DNA of 34,178 nt from an uncultured Lachnospiraceae bacterium (GTDB taxonomy: Bacteria > Bacillota > Clostridia > Lachnospirales > Lachnospiraceae), in the NCBI GenBank assembly GCA_944383965.1, contig CALWRQ010000017.1, forward strand, positions 1 to 34,178. The letters are read 5' to 3'. Position numbers and translations under genes: made by a program. Positions 25,120 to 33,267 of this stretch are shown here, piece after piece (position 1 is the stretch's first letter; every line of letters starts with the position of its first letter). The notes under the pieces are model-generated. The model saw only the letters and a list, made by a program, of their open reading frames with translations. It made no database searches and had not been told where the DNA came from.

Positions 25120-26988
25120 ATGAATATGATAATGGAACAGATACAGAATCCGGATGACATAAAAAAACTGAGCAGTGAAGAGCTGAAAATCCTGGCTGAG
25201 GAAATCCGGGAATTTTTGGTGGAAAAAATCAGTGTGACCGGCGGCCACCTGGCCTCCAATCTGGGGGTGGTGGAGCTGACCATTGCCATGTTCCTGAGCT
25301 TTGACCTGCCTGAGGATAAGATCATCTGGGATGTGGGCCATCAGGCCTATACGCATAAAATACTGAGCGGCAGAAGAGAGATGTTTGACGAACTGCGTCA
25401 GTACGGAGGCATCAGCGGATTTCCGAAAAGAAAGGAAAGCCCTTATGATGCATTTGATACGGGACACAGCTCCACTTCCATTTCGGCCGGTCTGGGAATG
25501 GCTCAGGGACGGGATATTCTGGGTCAGAACCACTATGTTGTTTCTGTGATCGGGGACGGTGCCCTCACGGGGGGAATGGCCTATGAGGCTCTGAATAACG
25601 CAGCCCGGATCAACAGAAATTTTATTATTGTACTGAATGACAACAATATGTCCATTTCCGAAAATGTAGGAGGAATGTCCCGGTATCTGAACGGGATCCG
25701 AACCGGGGAAGGCTATAATGATTTCAAACGTCTGGTAAACAACGGACTGGAAAAGCTGCCGGTGATCGGCAGACCTCTGATTGACAAGATCAGCCGCACG
25801 AAAAACGGGATCAAGCAGCTGATCATTCCGGGAATGCTTTTTGAAAATATGGGAATTACCTATCTGGGACCGGTGGACGGCCATGACATCCGGGCGCTGC
25901 GGAAGGTATTTCAGGATGCCAAAAAGCTGAATCACGCAGTCCTGGTCCATGTTCGCACCAAAAAGGGAAAAGGATACGCTCCGGCAGAGAAAAATCCGGC
26001 GATGTTCCACGGCATTTCTCCGTTTTATGTGGAAACAGGAAAGCTGAAGACGGAAAAAACCTATCCGGATTACACGGATATTTTTGCGAAAAAGATCTGT
26101 CAGCTGGCGGAACAGGACGAGAGAATCGTAGCAGTGACAGCCGCCATGCCGGGGGGAACGGGGCTGGCTCCTTTTGCCAAACGGTTTCCCCGGAGATTTT
26201 TTGATGTGGGGATTGCGGAGGAACATGCGGTGACATCGGCTGCAGGAATGGCTGCAGCCGGACTGCGCCCGGTGGTGGCTGTTTACTCCTCTTTCCTTCA
26301 GAGAGGGTATGACCAGATCGTCCATGACGTGTGCATTCAGAACCTTCCCGTGCTTTTCTGCATTGATCGCGCCGGTCTGGTGGGAAGTGACGGGGAAACT
26401 CATCAGGGAATCTTTGATTATTCCTATCTGACGTCAGTTCCCAATATGAGCGTTATGGCGCCTAAAAATCTGTGGGAACTGAGAGATATGCTGGACTTTG
26501 CCATGACTTATGACAGACCGCTGGCGATCCGCTATCCCAGAGGGCAGGCTTACCGGGGGCTGAAGGAGTTCCGGGCGCCGGTGGAATACGGAAAAGGAGA
26601 ACTGATCTGGGAGGAAGAGGACTATGCTCTGCTGGCTGTGGGAAGCATGGTGAGCACGGCGGAGCATGTGAGAGAAAAATGGAAGGAAATGGGATATTCC
26701 TGTTCTCTGGCGAACGGACGGTTTGTAAAGCCGGTAGACTGGGAGCTGATCGACCGGCTGGCCGCAAAGCACAGCCGGATCGTAACTCTGGAAGAAAACG
26801 TGCTTCAGGGCGGATACGGACTGGCGGTGACAGGCTATATCCATGAGCATTATCCCCAGATCAGGGTTCTGAATATTGCCCTGCCTGATGCGTATGTGGA
26901 GCACGGGAATGTCTCCAAGCTGAGAGAGGGCCTGGGAATTGACAGCGATTCCGTGGTAAGAAGAATGAAAGAATTTTTTCTGAAGTGA
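25120..26988 (+). CDS. dxs: 1-deoxy-D-xylulose-5-phosphate synthase
   Basis: A 622-residue thiamine diphosphate enzyme that joins pyruvate and glyceraldehyde 3-phosphate in the first step of the MEP isoprenoid pathway. The diphosphate/metal motif is GDGALTGGMAYEALNNA through NDNNMS, near residues 146-180. The pyrimidine-binding domain has GIAEEHAVTSAAGMAAAG, and the C-terminal transketolase domain has LEENVLQGGYG. ATG codons at 25120, 25126 and 25132 are all possible; 25126 has the best spacing from AAAAAGG, and I keep the longest. The family's usual length is about 620 residues. Confidence 0.96.
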   Translation: MNMIMEQIQNPDDIKKLSSEELKILAEEIREFLVEKISVTGGHLASNLGVVELTIAMFLSFDLPEDKIIWDVGHQAYTHKILSGRREMFDELRQYGGISGFPKRKESPYDAFDTGHSSTSISAGLGMAQGRDILGQNHYVVSVIGDGALTGGMAYEALNNAARINRNFIIVLNDNNMSISENVGGMSRYLNGIRTGEGYNDFKRLVNNGLEKLPVIGRPLIDKISRTKNGIKQLIIPGMLFENMGITYLGPVDGHDIRALRKVFQDAKKLNHAVLVHVRTKKGKGYAPAEKNPAMFHGISPFYVETGKLKTEKTYPDYTDIFAKKICQLAEQDERIVAVTAAMPGGTGLAPFAKRFPRRFFDVGIAEEHAVTSAAGMAAAGLRPVVAVYSSFLQRGYDQIVHDVCIQNLPVLFCIDRAGLVGSDGETHQGIFDYSYLTSVPNMSVMAPKNLWELRDMLDFAMTYDRPLAIRYPRGQAYRGLKEFRAPVEYGKGELIWEEEDYALLAVGSMVSTAEHVREKWKEMGYSCSLANGRFVKPVDWELIDRLAAKHSRIVTLEENVLQGGYGLAVTGYIHEHYPQIRVLNIALPDAYVEHGNVSKLREGLGIDSDSVVRRMKEFFLK

Positions 26989-27001
26989 GAGGAAGGAACA
27001 G

Positions 27002-27820
27002 ATGAAAGAGCGGTTGGATGTTTTGATGGTAAGCCGCGGACTGGCAGAATCCAGAGAGAAGGCCAAGGCCGTGATCATGTCGGGGATCGTTTACGTAGAC
27101 GGTCAGAAAGAGGACAAGGCCGGAAGTACTTTTGAAGAGACTGCCTCCATAGAGGTGCGCGGAAATACGCTGGCTTACGTGAGCCGGGGAGGCCTGAAGC
27201 TTGAGAAGGCAATGAACAGCTTCGGAGTGGAGCTTCAGGGGAAGATTTGCATGGATGTGGGGGCTTCCACCGGAGGCTTTACAGACTGCATGCTTCAGAA
27301 CGGAGCGGTGAAGGTGTACTCTGTGGACGTGGGACACGGACAGCTGGCCTGGAAGCTGCGGAATGATGAGCGCGTGGTGTGCATGGAAAAGACCAATATA
27401 CGATATGTGACGCCGGAGGACATCGGAGACCGGCCGGATTTTGTATCTATTGATGTGTCCTTTATTTCTCTCACCAAGGTGCTGGGTCCGGTGAAGGCGC
27501 TGATGAAAGAAAACGGGCAGGTGGTCTGCCTGATCAAGCCTCAGTTTGAAGCGGGCCGGGAGAAAGTGGGGAAAAAAGGAGTGGTGCGGGAAAAGAGCAC
27601 CCATCTGGAAGTAATCCGGATGGTAATGGATTTTGCCCGCAGCATTGGCTTTGAGATCCTGAACCTGGATTTCTCGCCGATCAAGGGGCCGGAAGGCAAT
27701 ATTGAATATCTGCTGTATCTGCAGAATCACGGTCAGGAAGACCGGCCGGAGCCGGGAATTTCTGCGGCGGCTGTGCCGGAGCCGGAGGCGGTAGTGGACG
27801 AGGCTCACAGGAGCTTATAG
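27002..27820 (+). CDS. tlyA: TlyA-family rRNA (cytidine-2'-O)-methyltransferase
   Basis: A 272-residue protein with an N-terminal S4 RNA-binding domain (ERLDVLMVSRGLAESREKAK, to about residue 62) and an FtsJ-type methyltransferase domain with the SAM motif MDVGASTGGFTD near residue 84. TlyA methylates rRNA in mycobacteria and was first named a haemolysin. In Clostridia the gene normally lies between dxs and nadK, as here. It ends with a Glu/Pro/Ala-rich tail of about 30 residues. The ATG follows GGAAGGAA, 13 bases after dxs. Confidence 0.93.
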   Translation: MKERLDVLMVSRGLAESREKAKAVIMSGIVYVDGQKEDKAGSTFEETASIEVRGNTLAYVSRGGLKLEKAMNSFGVELQGKICMDVGASTGGFTDCMLQNGAVKVYSVDVGHGQLAWKLRNDERVVCMEKTNIRYVTPEDIGDRPDFVSIDVSFISLTKVLGPVKALMKENGQVVCLIKPQFEAGREKVGKKGVVREKSTHLEVIRMVMDFARSIGFEILNLDFSPIKGPEGNIEYLLYLQNHGQEDRPEPGISAAAVPEPEAVVDEAHRSL

Positions 27821-27827
27821 GAGACAG

Positions 27828-28694
27828 ATGAAAAAATTTTACGTAATAGCAAATGAGAGCAAGCCCCATACAAAAAAAGCGCTGGCCAGGATCCGGGATT
27901 ATCTGACTCTGAAGGGGGCAGGCTGCCTGGCCAGCGGGAATGAGGACGGAGAGGAAGGCAGGAGAGCCTGGGGTGGATTCCGATATACGGATCCGGATAC
28001 GGTGCCGGAAGATACGGACTGTGTGATTACCCTGGGAGGAGACGGAACACTGATCCAGGCGGCGAGAGATCTGGCTGGTCTGAACATTCCGCTCCTGGGG
28101 ATCAACCTTGGGACGCTGGGATATCTGACGCAGGGAAGCGGCAAGGAGATACCGGAGATTCTGGATGCTCTTCTGAACGATCACTTTGTCCTGGAGCGCA
28201 GACTCATGCTGGATGGACAGATGAAAGCGAAAAACGGAAGCGTATTCCGGGATATTGCCCTGAATGAGATTGTGGTTACGCGGAAGGATTCCATGAAGGT
28301 GACCAAACTGTCGGTCAGTGTGAACGGCCGTTTTTTCAGCAGCTATACAGCAAACGGAGTCATCCTTTCCACGCCTACCGGATCCACAGCCTACAATCTT
28401 TCGGCAGGGGGGCCGATTTCCGCTCCCAACTGCCGGATCATGATTCTCACTCCCATCTGTTCCCATACGCTGAATATGCGCAGTATCCTGCTGAATGCGG
28501 ATGATACGGTGAGGATTGAGATTCTGGACGGAGGAGAGGGAGAGCAGACCGCAGTGTTTGACGGAGACAGAGCGACAGATATGTCTCCCGGAGACGTGAT
28601 TGAAATCAGCAGCTCAGCAGTGGAAACCACCATGGTAAAACTGAGCGAGATTTCATTTTTGGATAATCTGAGAGAAAAGATGGCCGGAATATAG
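27828..28694 (+). CDS. nadK: NAD kinase
   Basis: A 288-residue NAD kinase that makes NADP from NAD and ATP or polyphosphate. It has the invariant GGDGT at residues 70-74 (ITLGGDGTLIQAA), GINLGTLGYL and the NAD-binding STPTGSTAYNLSAGGPI. The ATG at 27828 follows GGAGA, 7 bases after tlyA. A stretch of about 20 residues before GGDGT is charged and may be disordered. Confidence 0.96.
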   Translation: MKKFYVIANESKPHTKKALARIRDYLTLKGAGCLASGNEDGEEGRRAWGGFRYTDPDTVPEDTDCVITLGGDGTLIQAARDLAGLNIPLLGINLGTLGYLTQGSGKEIPEILDALLNDHFVLERRLMLDGQMKAKNGSVFRDIALNEIVVTRKDSMKVTKLSVSVNGRFFSSYTANGVILSTPTGSTAYNLSAGGPISAPNCRIMILTPICSHTLNMRSILLNADDTVRIEILDGGEGEQTAVFDGDRATDMSPGDVIEISSSAVETTMVKLSEISFLDNLREKMAGI

Positions 28695-28709
28695 ACAAGG
28701 AGGAAAAGG

Positions 28710-29159
28710 ATGAAGCTGGAAAGGCACAGTAAGATTGTGGAACTGATCGGAAAATATGAGATAGAGACCCAGGAAGAACTGGCGGAATATCTGAACAGGG
28801 AAGGATTTAATGTGACACAGGCGACGGTTTCCAGAGACATCAGGGAACTGAAGCTGTCCAAGATCCAGACGGAAAACGGAAAACAGCGTTATGTGGTGCT
28901 CCAGAATCAGGACTCTTTCAGCGATAAATATATCCGTATCCTCAGAGACAGCTTTATGTCCATGGATATGGCGCAGAATATTCTGGTGATCAAAACGGCA
29001 GAGGGGATGGCCATGGCTGCTGCCGCTGCCCTGGATGCCATACATTTCCACGAGATCGTGGGCTGCGTGGCCGGTGACAATACCATTTTCTGTGCGGTGA
29101 GAAGCGTGGATGATACCATTATTCTTATGGATAAACTGAAAAAGATCCTGGCGGGCTGA
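28710..29159 (+). CDS. argR: Arginine repressor
   Basis: A 149-residue ArgR/AhrC. The N-terminal winged helix contains TQATVSRDIRELKL (about residues 37-50), and the C-terminal arginine-binding and hexamerisation domain has GCVAGDNTIFCAVR. It represses arginine synthesis and can activate catabolism when arginine is bound. Its place between nadK and recN is conserved in Firmicutes. An AAGGAGG ribosome site precedes the start. Confidence 0.96.
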   Translation: MKLERHSKIVELIGKYEIETQEELAEYLNREGFNVTQATVSRDIRELKLSKIQTENGKQRYVVLQNQDSFSDKYIRILRDSFMSMDMAQNILVIKTAEGMAMAAAAALDAIHFHEIVGCVAGDNTIFCAVRSVDDTIILMDKLKKILAG

Positions 29160-29178
29160 GAAAGGAAACGGTGAAGAA

Positions 29179-30873
29179 ATGCTGTTAGAGCTGCATGTCC
29201 GGAATCTGGCTCTGATTGAAAGAGCGGATGTGGAATTCGGAGAGGGACTGAATATTCTCACCGGAGAGACCGGTTCGGGAAAATCCATATTTATGGGATC
29301 GGTCAATATGGCACTTGGGGGAAAGGTACCCAAGGACATGGTAAGAAAAGGAGCGGAGTATGCTTATATTGAACTGATTTTTTCCGTGGATGAGGAGAAA
29401 GGAAAGGTTCTCAGAGAACTGGGAGTCAGTCCTGACGGAGACGGGCTGCTGATTATTTCCAGAAAGATCATGCCTTCCCGTAGCGTGAGCCGCATCAATG
29501 ACGAAACGGTGACCCTGGGACGGCTTCGGGAGATCACGGGCCTGCTTCTGGATATTCATGGGCAGCATGAGCATCAGTCCCTGCTGTACAGGTCCAAACA
29601 CCTGGAGATTCTGGACTGCTTTGTCGGTGCGGATAAACTGAAGAAGGACCTGGCAGAAGAGTACAGAACATACTGTTCCATGGCGGAAGAGGCCGGAAAA
29701 TTCTCTGCCGATGAGGAGACCAGACGGCGGGAGGCGGATTTCCTGCGGTTTGAAGTGGATGAGATCGAAGGAGCTGCTTTAAAGCCGGGAGAAGAAGAAG
29801 AACTTACAAAAAGCTACCGGCGCTTTATGGGCAGCCGTAGAATTGCGGAAGCACTGTCGGCGGCCTACGCAGCTGTGACGGCGGTGGACATCGGGGAAGC
29901 GAGAAAAGGAGTGGAGAAGGCGGCGGAATATGAGGAGGAGCTGGAAAAGCTGAAAGATCAGCTGTTTGACGCGGAGGCGATCCTCAATGATGCAGCTCAC
30001 GGGATCTCTTCCTATCTGGACAGCATGATATTTGATGAGGAAGAGTTCCGCCGGGTGGAGGAAAGACTGGATCTGATCCATGGACTGGAGTCAAAATACG
30101 GTTCCGGAACGGAGCGGGTACTGGAGGCGCTGGAGGAGAGAAAAAGCCGGCTGGAAGAACTGGAAAATTACGACGGACTGCGGGTCCGGGCGGAGCAGGA
30201 ACTGGAAAGGAGCCGGGAGAGACTGGAGAAACTGTGCATGACTCTGTCCCGGGTTCGAAAAGAGGCGGCTTCCGCACTGAGTGAAAAAATCAGGAAAAGC
30301 CTGCTGGATCTGAATTTTCTTGACGTGGAATTTGAAATCTCTTTTTCCAGACTGGACAGATACACGGCACATGGATTTGACGAAGTGGAATTCCTGATTT
30401 CCACCAATCCGGGAGAACCGGTGAAGCCGTTGGGAATGGTTGCTTCCGGAGGAGAACTGTCCAGGATCATGCTGGCGATCAAGACTGTACTGGCGGATAC
30501 GGATGACGTTCCCACCCTGATTTTTGACGAGATCGATACGGGAATCAGCGGCCGTACGGCCCAGAAGGTGTCGGAAAAACTGGCTGTGATTTCCGGCAGC
30601 AGGCAGGTGATCTGCATTACCCATCTGCCGCAGATCGCCGCCATGGCGGATTTTCACTTTGAAATGGCAAAGGAGCCTAAGGACGCGAAAACGGTGACGA
30701 CCATTCGAAGGCTGAACGGGGATCAGCAGATCGCCGAACTGGCCAGATTGCTGGGAGGAGCGGAGATCACCGGTGCGGTGCTGAGCAATGCAGGAGAGAT
30801 GAAAGCACTGGCAGATGCCTCCAAGAGCAGAGTGCGAAAAGAGTATCTGCCGGAACATAGACAGAACAGATAG
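29179..30873 (+). CDS. recN: DNA repair protein RecN
   Basis: A 564-residue SMC-like ATPase that acts early at double-strand breaks. The Walker A loop is GETGSGKS at 29-36, a DIHGQHEHQSLL motif follows, a long coiled coil fills about residues 150-350, the ABC signature is ASGGELSRIMLAIK, and Walker B is PTLIFDEIDTGISG. It is the last gene of the nusB operon. In many Clostridia spoIVB and spo0A follow recN; here a terminator and an opposite-strand cotJC fragment follow instead. Confidence 0.97.
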   Translation: MLLELHVRNLALIERADVEFGEGLNILTGETGSGKSIFMGSVNMALGGKVPKDMVRKGAEYAYIELIFSVDEEKGKVLRELGVSPDGDGLLIISRKIMPSRSVSRINDETVTLGRLREITGLLLDIHGQHEHQSLLYRSKHLEILDCFVGADKLKKDLAEEYRTYCSMAEEAGKFSADEETRRREADFLRFEVDEIEGAALKPGEEEELTKSYRRFMGSRRIAEALSAAYAAVTAVDIGEARKGVEKAAEYEEELEKLKDQLFDAEAILNDAAHGISSYLDSMIFDEEEFRRVEERLDLIHGLESKYGSGTERVLEALEERKSRLEELENYDGLRVRAEQELERSRERLEKLCMTLSRVRKEAASALSEKIRKSLLDLNFLDVEFEISFSRLDRYTAHGFDEVEFLISTNPGEPVKPLGMVASGGELSRIMLAIKTVLADTDDVPTLIFDEIDTGISGRTAQKVSEKLAVISGSRQVICITHLPQIAAMADFHFEMAKEPKDAKTVTTIRRLNGDQQIAELARLLGGAEITGAVLSNAGEMKALADASKSRVRKEYLPEHRQNR

Positions 30874-30883
30874 AAGAAAAGAT

Positions 30884-30922
30884 GCCGGAGCTGCATGGAA
30901 CATATGCAGCTCCGGCTTTTTT
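30884..30922 (+). terminator. Strong, probably bidirectional terminator after recN
   Basis: A perfect 13-base stem (30884-30896 with 30904-30916), a seven-base loop and six Ts on the plus strand. The minus strand also has a T-rich tract after the stem (ATCTTTTCTTC), so it can end the cotJC fragment from the other side. Confidence 0.93.
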
Positions 30923-30952
30923 CAGGAGGAATGCGTATGAATCAATAAAAAG

Positions 30953-31396
30953 CTACAGGCCGTTCCTGTAAGGACAGGTGCTGTTCTGCCCGGCTTCCCT
31001 GGCAGCTGCAGAGGAAACATTCCGGAACGCAGAGCCTGGCAGTGCCGGATTCTGCAGATGTGGATTGGGAATGTTGCTCTCACCCACAGAGGAGAAGGAG
31101 GTCTGGGCAGGAGTAGTCTCCTGACGGGCGGCAGAAGCCGGAAGGGGCGTCCCCTCAGAGGGAACGGAAGGCGTGGGAGACTCCGGCTGACCGGCAGGCG
31201 TGTCAAAAGCCGGGTTAAATGCGTAGAAATTCCTGGAGTCAAGATGATCCTGAACATGACGGAGTGCTTCGCCGAAACGCTGGAAATGGATGATCTCCCG
31301 TTCACGAAGATAACGAATGGGGTCACAAACGTCAGGATCTTTCACCACCCGCAGAATATTGTCATAGGTTGTGCGGGCCTTCTGTTCTGCTGCGGT
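30953..31396 (-). pseudogene. cotJC: 3' part of cotJC (spore coat manganese-catalase family), 5' part missing
   Basis: Read leftward, the frame begins to resemble CotJC at AAEQKARTTYDNIL and continues through VKDPDVCDPIRYLREREIIHFQRFGEALR and VQDHLDSRNFYAFNPAFD. This is the C-terminal third of CotJC, a spore-coat protein related to manganese catalases. About 80 Pro/Ser/Ala-rich residues then follow to the TAG at 30955-30953. Upstream of AAEQ the same frame gives unrelated sequence, and 20 bases further the recombinase gene ends. The first two thirds of cotJC and its usual partners cotJA and cotJB are not in the window. The exact junction (about 31385-31398) is estimated from memory of the family. 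Either the gene is split by an inserted element or it is a decayed remnant. Confidence 0.8.
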
Positions 31397-31398
31397 TC
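31385..31398 (-). other. Putative attachment-site junction in cotJC
   Basis: This is where CotJC similarity stops, in the codons before and at Ala-Ala-Glu, only about 20 bases from the 3' end of the serine recombinase gene. Large serine recombinases often lie beside their attachment site. The core cannot be defined without the other end of the element. Confidence 0.45.
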
Positions 31399-31416
31399 TG
31401 CAAAAACGGAATATTA

Positions 31417-32973
31417 CTAGAAATTCCAGTGGATTTCCACAGGGACGGTTCGGGTCCCGGGAATCCGTCTGCCTACGGAAATGTAATCGATCATCACGGT
31501 TACGATCTCCCGGTCCAGCTGCTCCGGGTGAGTATATTGTCTTAACAGATCCTGCTGTACGGATTCAGAGGCCGGGATCTTTTTTTCCAGCTCCTGCAGG
31601 CGCCTTCTCCATACTTTTGCCGAAAGCTCCAGCTGCTCACGGCGGGAAAAAAAATCCTGCTGCAGCTGGGCAAAGTCACGTTCCGGCAGGATTCCGCGGG
31701 CCCGATCCATATAGAGCTGTCCCAGACCCCGGTCATATTCTGCCGTCTGTTTCTCACAGGAGGAAAGGGAGGAGAGAAGCGCTGTCTGCTCCTGCAGCAG
31801 AGGTTTGGAGAGATCCGTCTGCTGCCTGACTTCCGCCAGGTTCAGATACAGATCTGTCAGGCGGCTCAGCTCTTCTCTGACAAGCTGTTCCAGACGATTG
31901 ACGGAGATGAATGCCCCGCTGCAGGCCGTATCAGACAGATGGCGGGTGGGGCACTGCAGATAGCGCCTGCCACGGCTGGAAGTAGACCGCATAATCCGGC
32001 CGCATCCGGCACAGCGGGCTTTTCCGGCAAACAGTCCGACGGTTCCGCTTTGGAAAGGTTTTGTTTTCTGCAGAATCAAGGCCTGGACCTGATCCCATAA
32101 TTCCCGGTCAATAATCGGCTCATGAGTTCCCGGAACAACGATCCATTCACTTTTCGGACGGGGTCTGTTTTTCTTCGTCTTATAGGAAATGCTGCCGTAT
32201 TTTCCCTGTACCATATTTCCGATATAGATCTCATTGGTGAGCATATGAGAGATGGCGGAATAGGACCATAAGGAGCTGGTCCGTCCTTCGGGCTGCCGGT
32301 ACCGGAGTCCCTGGAGATGCTTGTATTCCGTTGGGTTGGGGATGCCCCGGCTGTTCAGAATACGGGCAATGGCCGTTTTTCCGTAACCTTTGGAAAAAAG
32401 GGAGAACACTTCCCGGACAATAGCGGCTGCTTCCGGATCAATGATCAGATGACCTTTCCGGTCAGGATCCTTCCGGTATCCGTAAAGCGCGAATGCGCCT
32501 GTATGGTAGCCGTTTTCACGCCGGTTTTTCAGAACGCTGCGGATGTTTTCAGACATGTCTTCCAGGTACCATTCATTGATAAGTCCGTTGATCTGACGGG
32601 CTTTTTTATTTCCTTTGTCTGCAGTGTCCGCGTTATCCACAATGCTGATAAAACGGATTCCCCACAGGGGAAACAGGCCGTGGATATATTTTTCCACCAG
32701 CTCCAGTTCCCGGGTAAAGCGGGACAGGGTCTTGCACAGAACAATATGGAAGCGTCCCAGCTGCGCATCTTGCAAGAGCCGGCAAAATTCCGGCCGGTTT
32801 CTGTCAGTTCCGGTATAATCGTCGTCGCTGTAAATGTCATATACATCCCACCCCTGCTCTTTCGCGTACTGCAGAAGCATGGCCTTCTGATTCTGGATAC
32901 TGCCGCTGTCCTCACCGGCCCGGGATTTGTTCCGGTCTTCCTCTGACAGGCGGCAGTAGACGGCGGCCTTCAT
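31417..32973 (-). CDS. Large serine recombinase
   Basis: A 518-residue site-specific recombinase. The N-terminal resolvase domain opens AAVYCRLSEEDRN with the nucleophilic Ser at residue 9 and has the SIQNQ helix and SDDDYTGTDRNRPEF. A recombinase domain (ALYGYRKDPD; GYGKTAIARILNSRGIPNP) follows, then a zinc ribbon (CAGCGRIMRS with a later CPTRHLSDTAC) and a C-terminal coiled coil of about 100 residues. This is the TnpX/phage-integrase architecture. The ATG at 32973 with GGAG eight bases before is preferred over an upstream GTG/ATG in frame, and it overlaps the stop of a 51-codon ORF. The gene reads in the same direction as the cotJC fragment, as in the skin element, where the recombinase spoIVCA is linked to split sigK. 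Confidence 0.95.
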   Translation of the reverse strand: MKAAVYCRLSEEDRNKSRAGEDSGSIQNQKAMLLQYAKEQGWDVYDIYSDDDYTGTDRNRPEFCRLLQDAQLGRFHIVLCKTLSRFTRELELVEKYIHGLFPLWGIRFISIVDNADTADKGNKKARQINGLINEWYLEDMSENIRSVLKNRRENGYHTGAFALYGYRKDPDRKGHLIIDPEAAAIVREVFSLFSKGYGKTAIARILNSRGIPNPTEYKHLQGLRYRQPEGRTSSLWSYSAISHMLTNEIYIGNMVQGKYGSISYKTKKNRPRPKSEWIVVPGTHEPIIDRELWDQVQALILQKTKPFQSGTVGLFAGKARCAGCGRIMRSTSSRGRRYLQCPTRHLSDTACSGAFISVNRLEQLVREELSRLTDLYLNLAEVRQQTDLSKPLLQEQTALLSSLSSCEKQTAEYDRGLGQLYMDRARGILPERDFAQLQQDFFSRREQLELSAKVWRRRLQELEKKIPASESVQQDLLRQYTHPEQLDREIVTVMIDYISVGRRIPGTRTVPVEIHWNF

Positions 32974-33125
32974 CGTCTTGCTCCGTCCTCTGCGGGGATT
33001 TTGTCTTCTTCTCTCCGGCGGATCAGCAGGATCCATTTCCGGGTGAGCTGGTCTGACAGAACAGATTCATCGGATGTCTGAAAAAAGTTTCTGCAGGCAG
33101 GTGAGAGAGTGCGATCCTTTACCAT
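32970..33125 (-). CDS. 51-residue basic protein coupled to the serine recombinase
   Basis: A short ORF with an ATG at 33125-33123, a GAGG ribosome site eight to ten bases before it, and a TGA that overlaps the recombinase ATG (ATGA). It encodes MVKDRTLSPACRNFF, then a Ser/Asp-rich stretch, then LTRKWILLIRRREEDK. The composition is basic with an amphipathic C-terminal half. I do not recognise a family. The tight coupling and size are what one would expect of a recombination directionality factor such as the 58-residue SprB of SPbeta, but that function is inferred. The alternative is a leader ORF that only helps recombinase translation. Confidence 0.6.
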   Translation of the reverse strand: MVKDRTLSPACRNFFQTSDESVLSDQLTRKWILLIRRREEDKIPAEDGARR

Positions 33126-33155
33126 ATGTTTTTCCTCTTTCAAAGGGTTTGATAT

Positions 33156-33185
33156 ATTATATGAAGACCGGAAGGCCGGCTATTC
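33156..33185 (-). promoter_or_regulatory. Putative sporulation (sigma-E-like) promoter of the recombinase
   Basis: On the minus strand GAATAGCC (33185-33178) is followed after 14 bases by CATATAAT (33163-33156). The Bacillus sigma-E consensus is close to GHATANHT, about 14 bases, CATACAHT, so each half matches in seven of eight positions. The same -10 also fits the sigma-K form CATANNNTA. A sigma-A reading (TATAAT at 33161-33156) finds no -35. The start codon of the 51-residue ORF lies about 30 bases downstream. Confidence 0.55.
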
Positions 33186-33267
33186 CGGAGAACCGGTCCG
33201 GAACAGCGGCAGAAAAACAGGAGCGTCTGCCATTAATTTTTCTTTCAGTGGACTAAGTTTTATGAAT

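Noticed and set aside
24178..26403. Very long open frame (about 740 codons) on the minus strand opposite ispA and dxs
   Set aside because: It lies antisense to two genes with clear active-site motifs, spans their boundary, lacks a ribosome site and its translation is His/Arg/Gln-rich without domains. It is a composition effect of purine-rich coding sequence. The same applies to long minus-strand frames opposite uvrC (3727-5361), rapZ (7608-8471) and dnaE (19138-20433).
31058..31420. 120-codon plus-strand frame across the cotJC fragment
   Set aside because: It is low-complexity Arg/Gly-rich sequence, antisense to a frame with strong CotJC similarity.
33201..33214. GAACAGCGGCAGAA on the plus strand resembles the cotJC junction (12 of 14 bases) in inverted orientation, which might hint at an invertible segment
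   Set aside because: The match is short, made of common purine-rich words, and inverted sites flanking the recombinase would not explain the missing 5' half of cotJC. I consider it chance unless an alignment of sibling strains shows inversion.
33074..33256. 60-codon plus-strand frame upstream of the second TTT operon
   Set aside because: No ribosome site, no family similarity, and it overlaps the recombinase promoter and the better supported 51-codon gene on the other strand.
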